Of a stretch of 9,154 bases of DNA, positions 5,806-9,154 are shown in pieces. The stretch's first letter is position 1. Every line of letters begins with the position of its first letter. Both the position numbers and the translations under genes were made by a program. The notes under the pieces were generated by a model. That model was not told the origin of the DNA. It searched no databases and saw only the letters and a list, made by a program, of their open reading frames with translations. Source of the DNA: Nitrospira sp. (GTDB taxonomy: Bacteria > Nitrospirota > Nitrospiria > Nitrospirales > Nitrospiraceae); contig JAAUPT010000042.1 of the NCBI GenBank assembly GCA_012032965.1, positions 1-9,154 of the forward strand, read 5' to 3'.

Positions 5806-6813
5806 GTGTTGAGGTATTTCCTACTCGCCCTCGGTCTTGCCGTTCTCGGCCTTCTCGTGTGGCGTATCGGACCTGGTCATATCTACGATGCCGCGTCGCG
5901 ACTCGGTCCGGTCACCTTGTTGATCATCCTCATTCCTTCCGTGCTCATGTATACAATCGAAGCTTATGGCTGGAAGATCGTCCTAGGGCCGGCTGGGAAA
6001 GCCGTGCCATTTTGGCGGTTGTTCACGATTCGGACGGCCGGCGAAGTGGTGAACATGACCACCCCAACGGCCTACTTAGGAGGCGAACCACTGAAGGCAT
6101 ACCTGCTGAAACAGCAAAATGTTCCGATGGCGGAAGGCGCGGCGTCCGTGGTGATCGCCAAGACGACCATGACGATCGCCGAGGTGTGTTTCATTCTCAC
6201 AGGGATCGCTCTTGGATTTTGGATTCTCGGTGCCGGCAGCTCGGCAGGACAGACGATTACGGCGGCATTGATAAGTGTTGGATTGCTCGTGTGCTCCATT
6301 GCTGGGTTTGTCTTTATCCAGCATCGTGGACTCTTTGCGTCCATCCTGTCGATTGTCAGGAAGTTTGGATTACGAATCAGGGCTTTGGAAGCTCAAGAAG
6401 AACACCTGCGCTCGATCGACCAGACGATTCTGAATTTCTACCGCCACCATAAGCGGGCGTTTCTCGCATCGACCGGAGTATGCTTTTTCGGCTGGTTGGC
6501 AGAATCGCTGGAAGTCTTTGGGATCATCTATTTTCTTGGCGGGTCGGTGAGTTTCTGGGCCGCCATCTCCATCGGAGCCCTGGCTGCTTTTATTAAAGGC
6601 GGGTCATTTTTCATCCCCGGAAGTCTGGGCGCTCAAGACGCCGGCTATCTTCTGTTGTTGCAGGCCTTCGGCTACAGCGACGTGACGGGTATCACCTTTG
6701 CCTTGCTGCGACGGTTTCGTGAGCTGGTCTGGATTGCCATTGGCTTACTGTGCCTTGCAATGGTGGGGAAACGAGGGATGAATCAGGATCAGCGAGTCGA
6801 AAGCCCGTCCTGA
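5806..6813 (+). CDS. Flippase-like polytopic membrane protein (lysylphosphatidylglycerol synthase TM region family)
   Basis: A 335-residue integral membrane protein with about eight hydrophobic segments, starting LRYFLLALGLAVLGLLVW. It carries hallmarks of the UPF0104/AglD-MprF-HpnL-like family: TAYLGGEPLKAYLLKQQNVP near residues 85-105, followed by EGAASVVIAKTT, and GGSFFIPGSLGAQDAGYLLLL late in the protein. Family members move or present lipids across the membrane. Here it would handle the lipid made by the preceding phosphatidyltransferase, though its activity is inferred. GTG 5806 is the first in-frame start and lacks a clear ribosome site. An ATG at 5777 that overlaps the previous stop (ATGA) would give MNATPTPLTT and join this frame if one base were missing near 5805. 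The 3' end overlaps the convergent PilZ gene by 25 bases. Confidence 0.8.
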   Translation: MLRYFLLALGLAVLGLLVWRIGPGHIYDAASRLGPVTLLIILIPSVLMYTIEAYGWKIVLGPAGKAVPFWRLFTIRTAGEVVNMTTPTAYLGGEPLKAYLLKQQNVPMAEGAASVVIAKTTMTIAEVCFILTGIALGFWILGAGSSAGQTITAALISVGLLVCSIAGFVFIQHRGLFASILSIVRKFGLRIRALEAQEEHLRSIDQTILNFYRHHKRAFLASTGVCFFGWLAESLEVFGIIYFLGGSVSFWAAISIGALAAFIKGGSFFIPGSLGAQDAGYLLLLQAFGYSDVTGITFALLRRFRELVWIAIGLLCLAMVGKRGMNQDQRVESPS

Positions 6814-7277
6814 ACGATCGTTCGAAAGCGCTCGACCATACGATCCCACACAAACCCATGCAGTCGAAAGTCTGCGGCCCGCTCCACCTTGAGAAACTGC
6901 AGGCCCATTCGATTCCCCTGCACCCATCGAACCTCTGCTTCGTCCACTGGTAGGGACAGTGCGTGGTCAGGGAGGATCATCCGCACACGGAGTGTCGTCT
7001 CCTTTGGGAGGGTACCGTCACATTCAATCGCGCAGCCGAACACCGTGAGATTCGTCACTTTCCCTTCCGCAATGGTCTGGGTATCGGAAAACATCACGGG
7101 GTATGGCACGGGAAGCAGGACTCGATAATGGTGTCGCTGATAGGGGTGTGTTGATTCCACGGTGGCCCAGTCTAGATGGCCACTCCCATGAGAATGAACC
7201 CCTCTTTGGTGGGGCGGGAAGACCAATTCCAGGCATAGATCGCAATGACGAGGCAAGAACGCCTCGCTCCGTCTCAA
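6789..7277 (-). CDS. PilZ-domain protein (downstream member of a tandem pair)
   Basis: The PilZ domain occupies most of the C-terminal 115 residues. RHHYR (RxxxR) is at residues 48-52 and NLTVFG (NxTxxG) at 76-81, both counted from TTG 7277, followed by the beta-strand pattern of the barrel (LRVRMILP, EAEVRWVQG, MGLQFLKV). It should bind cyclic-di-GMP in the cytosol. The start is uncertain. TTG 7277 overlaps the stop of the upstream PilZ gene as TTGA, suggesting coupling, but its first ~39 residues look unlike the family. GTG 7160 would begin just before the domain. Neither has a strong ribosome site. The stop lies inside the convergent flippase gene (25-base overlap). Output target unknown. 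Confidence 0.75.
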   Translation of the reverse strand: MRRSEAFLPRHCDLCLELVFPPHQRGVHSHGSGHLDWATVESTHPYQRHHYRVLLPVPYPVMFSDTQTIAEGKVTNLTVFGCAIECDGTLPKETTLRVRMILPDHALSLPVDEAEVRWVQGNRMGLQFLKVERAADFRLHGFVWDRMVERFRTIVQDGLSTR

Positions 7278-7711
7278 ACGGAATAGTGTCTCGTGAGGTG
7301 CTCGCGTTGAAACTGTAGGATGTGTCGAACTAGCAGTTCTCGGTTCTCCCTGGTCATCTCAATAAAGCGGGCGTGAAGACGGTACGTGTTGGGTGGATAG
7401 GGAAGGGAGTCGACGCGCACCACTTCGATCGAGGATTTGAACAGCACCTGCTCTGCCAGGAGCAAGGTACAGGAGAGAATGTCGTTCGGGTGGTAGGGAC
7501 TGTTCACGACTAACCCAATACCACCAGCACTCAAGTTGACCGATTTCTCGATAAACGTGCCTTCGGTGGCGTCCGTCTCAGTCTGAAGACAGATGGGGAG
7601 GGTGATGGTGATGCGATAGTATTCCCGGCGATCAGACCCTAGTGGGGACGGAGTGGAGGCATCTGGTGACATGATGGGAATGAGTATATCAAAATGAGCG
7701 CGTCGATCCAT
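7274..7711 (-). CDS. PilZ-domain protein (upstream member of a tandem pair)
   Basis: A 145-residue cytosolic protein with the PilZ signatures RREYYR (RxxxR at residues 29-33) and NLSAGG (NxSxxG at 59-64), then strand-rich sequence (ILSCTLLLAEQVLF, SIEVVRVDSLPY, RLHARFIEM) and a C-terminal helix (NRELLVRHILQFQRE), as in many stand-alone PilZ adaptors. ATG 7711 is chosen because AAGG lies 7 bases upstream; the in-frame ATG 7672 has none. It precedes and overlaps the second PilZ gene by four bases, so the two are likely co-transcribed. It diverges from the TfoX-like gene with a 48-base gap. Binding of c-di-GMP is expected from the motifs; the process controlled is unknown. Confidence 0.8.
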   Translation of the reverse strand: MDRRAHFDILIPIMSPDASTPSPLGSDRREYYRITITLPICLQTETDATEGTFIEKSVNLSAGGIGLVVNSPYHPNDILSCTLLLAEQVLFKSSIEVVRVDSLPYPPNTYRLHARFIEMTRENRELLVRHILQFQREHLTRHYSV

Positions 7712-7748
7712 TAATCGGCCTTCAATGAACGCGAAGAGTCGGAGCAGC

Positions 7749-7754
7749 GGAGGG
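7749..7754 (+). promoter_or_regulatory. Ribosome binding site for the TfoX-like gene
   Basis: GGAGGG lies 5 bases before GTG 7760. It supports an N-terminus upstream of the frameshift rather than the internal GTG at 7819. Confidence 0.6.
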
Positions 7755-7759
7755 ACTAC

Positions 7760-8124
7760 GTGGCCTACGACGAACGATTGGGGAACGAATCCGTGGGTAT
7801 TTTAAACACCGAAAGGGTGTGGAAGAAAAGCAGATGTTCGGCGGGCGCTGCTTCATGCTCAACGGTCACATGTGCTGTGGGATCGAGAAGGACCGCCTCA
7901 TGATTCGCGTGATGCCGGACCGATACGAAACGCTCCTCTCGAAACCGCACGCTCGCAAGATGGATTTCACCGGGAAGCCACTCAAAGGCTTCTTGTTCAT
8001 CAGTGAAGCCGGCTATCGCACAGCCGCTGGCCTCGCCGGGTGGCTTGACGAAGCGGTGAGGTTCGTGAAAACGAAGCCGCATAAGAAGCGAAAACTCAAG
8101 ATCGCTCGCAAATCTAGAATGTAG
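7760..8124 (+). CDS. TfoX N-terminal domain protein, with one frameshift near its start
   Basis: GTG 7760 opens VAYDERLG, the usual start of this family. The frame is then lost in the G4 run at 7780-7783. Adding one G gives ERIRGYFKHRKGVEEKQMFGG, then RCFMLNGHMCCGI…LMIRV…Y…KPHARKMDFTG…KGFLFI…GWLDEAVRFVKT, ending in a Lys/Arg-rich tail (KKRKLKIARKSR). This is the TfoX N-terminal fold (about 100-120 residues), with MFGG, CxGI and the Arg/Pro-rich middle. TfoX/Sxy proteins promote competence in gammaproteobacteria, but single-domain homologues like this are widespread and mostly uncharacterised, so no competence role should be assumed. It converges on the VOC remnant, 22 bases away. The shift may be a sequencing error. 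Confidence 0.75.
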
Positions 8125-8146
8125 ATTCCGTCTCAATCGATGACAG

Positions 8147-8440
8147 CTATGAGGCCGGGAGCCGGGTGACAATATCCACACCAACTCCATTGGGATCGAC
8201 AACGGCAAAGTGGCGACCGCCCCAGGCTTCATTCTAATGTGAAATCGCAATCGCCAGTTCCCTCGCGACCAGTCGATTGTGTTCGGCATCGACGTCCGGT
8301 ACCTCGATCGTCACCCAGAGCCCGTGCCCTGAAAAGGCGTGCTGAAAAATGGGCACCTGCGAAGGCTGGCTGGGTAGCAGAAAGCCGAGTTCACTCTCCC
8401 CAAGTTTCAGCAACACAAACCAGACCGCCTCCCAGAGAAC
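8147..8440 (-). pseudogene. Glyoxalase/VOC family protein remnant (5'-truncated, in-frame TAG)
   Basis: From about 8440 leftward the sequence reads TVLWEAVWFVLLKLGESELG, then FLLPSQPSQ…WVTIEVPDVDAEHNRL…AIAISH. A TAG at 8234-8236 follows, and the same frame continues NEAWGGRHFAVVDPNGVGVD and ends at 8147. The GRHFAVVDPNG…VD ending is a hallmark of vicinal-oxygen-chelate domain proteins. The first ~30 residues (the N-terminal strand and metal ligand region) are absent; upstream sequence instead belongs to a SIR2-like fragment in another frame. With a lost 5' end and a stop codon before the last metal-ligand region, the gene is almost certainly dead. It converges with the TfoX-like gene. Confidence 0.75.
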
Positions 8441-8477
8441 TGTTGCAGGTATATCGGGGGACATCGCTTCTTGCCGT

Positions 8478-8630
8478 CTTTTGGTCGCTAAGATGAGTAC
8501 ATAATCTTTCCAGTAGTTTTCTCCAGCTTGGCATCTTGTTCGCGGTAAGTTGCTTGGAAAAGCCTGCACCGGTAAGGAGACAGAGTGATTTATTTGCAAG
8601 GGCAAACGCAAAATCGAAAAAGTAATCCAT
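8478..8630 (-). pseudogene. 5' fragment of a SIR2-like domain gene
   Basis: From ATG 8630 the translation reads MDYFFDFAFALANKSLCLL, then TGAGFSKQLTANKMPSWRKLLERL. The LLTGAGFSK…MPSW..LLERL pattern is the beginning of SIR2-like NAD-binding domains (GAGxS loop), of the kind found in prokaryotic antiphage and other NAD-consuming proteins. The similarity stops after about 50 residues. The frame stays open to 8391 but with unrelated residues that are the VOC coding sequence read out of frame, so the gene is cut by the junction. AGGA-type ribosome sites precede the ATG and an in-frame GTG lies at 8654. It is a remnant, not a working defence gene. Confidence 0.6.
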
Positions 8631-8754
8631 CTTTCCTGTTCCTGTTGAGGCCACAAATCATGACATATGGTTGCAATATGATTGTTCGTTTCCGCTCAGG
8701 AAGCTAGCTAGAGGAGCTTAAATTATCAACTGCAAGGGGAAAAGATAGGTTATT
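8631..8754. other. Intergenic region upstream of cstA
   Basis: About 124 bases separate the SIR2 fragment start from cstA. It must carry the cstA leader, including AGG at 8747-8749 five bases before the ATG. A TATGAT at 8677-8682 could be a -10 element but has no matching -35, so no promoter is called. AGCTAGCTAG near 8702 is a short palindromic repeat of no clear meaning. Confidence 0.35.
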
Positions 8755-9154
8755 ATGCTGCGCATGAAGGCTGCTGTGAAATTGCTCTGGCTCTTGCTCT
8801 CTGTACTTGGTGCGCTTGCGCTCGCCCATGTGGTCGGTGTCGTCAATCCAGACGAAAAAGTGAATGGGCTCTGGCTGGTCGTTGCGGCGGCTTGCATCTA
8901 TGTGCTGGCCTATCGGTTTTATGGCCGTTGGTTGGCTAAGCAGGTTGTTGGACTGAACAATCAACATGTCACGCCAGCGGTACGGCTGAACGATGGAGTC
9001 AATTTTCATCCGACCAATAAAGTCGTGCTTTTCGGCCACCACTTCGCGGCGATTGCAGGGGCGGGGCCCTTGCTCGGCCCTGTTTTGGCGGCGCAATTCG
9101 GATTTGTGCCGGGGTTTCTCTGGCTGGTGATCGGGGCGGTGCTGGCTGGGGCGG
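8755..9154 (+). CDS. cstA: Carbon starvation protein CstA, N-terminal part (cut by window edge)
   Basis: From ATG 8755 there are 133 codons, open at the right edge. CstA is a large inner-membrane transporter of about 700 residues, known in enterobacteria to take up pyruvate and peptides. The fragment shows a first hydrophobic helix (LLWLLLSVLGALALAHVVG), a second (LWLVVAAACIYVLAYRFYGR), and the diagnostic block LNDGVNFHPTNKVVLFGHHF followed by AAIAGAGPLLGPVLAAQFG, which is very highly conserved in the family. ATG 8755 is preferred over the in-frame ATG 8764 because AGG lies 5 bases upstream. The identification is firm; the physiological substrate in this organism is not shown by the sequence. 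Confidence 0.93.
   Translation, partial: MLRMKAAVKLLWLLLSVLGALALAHVVGVVNPDEKVNGLWLVVAAACIYVLAYRFYGRWLAKQVVGLNNQHVTPAVRLNDGVNFHPTNKVVLFGHHFAAIAGAGPLLGPVLAAQFGFVPGFLWLVIGAVLAGA

Noticed and set aside
5859..6452. Long open frame (197 codons) on the plus strand inside the flippase gene
   Set aside because: Its composition is Arg/His/Asp-rich and it matches no family; it is an out-of-frame shadow of the clearly membrane-protein-coding frame.
7765..8289. 174-codon minus-strand frame across the TfoX-like and VOC regions
   Set aside because: It is antisense to recognisable TfoX-like and spans two unrelated features; no domain or ribosome site.
8478..8754. Active SIR2-type antiphage defence gene
   Set aside because: Only about 50 residues of the domain remain and no effector, partner or further catalytic residues are present.
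1..9154. CRISPR arrays, tRNA/rRNA genes, insertion sequences, attachment sites
   Set aside because: No regularly spaced repeats, RNA-gene-like structures, transposase motifs or terminal inverted repeats were seen on reading both strands.

Overview
The window looks like a chromosomal segment of a free-living Gram-negative bacterium, most likely a Nitrospira-type nitrite oxidiser. This is inferred from moderate-to-high GC, frequent GTG/TTG starts, several single-domain PilZ proteins, small secreted proteins with an 'NDPxGF…WGT' motif, and a phosphonate/CDP-alcohol lipid locus. No rRNA, tRNA, CRISPR array or complete mobile element is visible.

Left part (1-1210, minus strand): the 5' part of a PilZ-domain gene runs off the left edge. 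It is followed by a decayed partial copy (439-645) of a small secreted protein and its apparently intact paralogue (602-1108).

Central part (1221-6813, plus strand): a good sigma70-type promoter precedes a compact operon. Gene by gene it encodes the alpha half and beta half of a phosphonopyruvate (or sulfopyruvate) decarboxylase, a class V aminotransferase of the 2-aminoethylphosphonate (AEP) type, a sugar/alcohol-type nucleotidyltransferase, a membrane CDP-alcohol phosphatidyltransferase with an extra N-terminal degenerate nucleotidyltransferase domain, and a flippase-like polytopic membrane protein. Read as a pathway: phosphonopyruvate -> phosphonoacetaldehyde -> AEP -> CMP-AEP -> AEP-headgroup lipid -> movement across the membrane. 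PEP mutase, which would make phosphonopyruvate, is not in the window. The lipid product is inferred, not proven.

Right part (6789-8149): two overlapping minus-strand PilZ genes converge on the flippase gene. A plus-strand TfoX N-terminal-domain gene follows, then a wreck of two partial minus-strand genes: the 3' part of a glyoxalase/VOC gene with an in-frame TAG, joined to a 5' fragment of a SIR2-like gene. The right edge holds the start of carbon starvation/pyruvate transporter gene cstA (8755 onward).

Four genes or halves (decarboxylase alpha twice, nucleotidyltransferase, TfoX) are interrupted by one-base changes inside G4 or A5 runs. The pattern suggests homopolymer errors in the assembly, although genuine inactivation or recoding cannot be excluded from sequence alone. 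Coordinates for those genes are given for the reconstructed reading frame.
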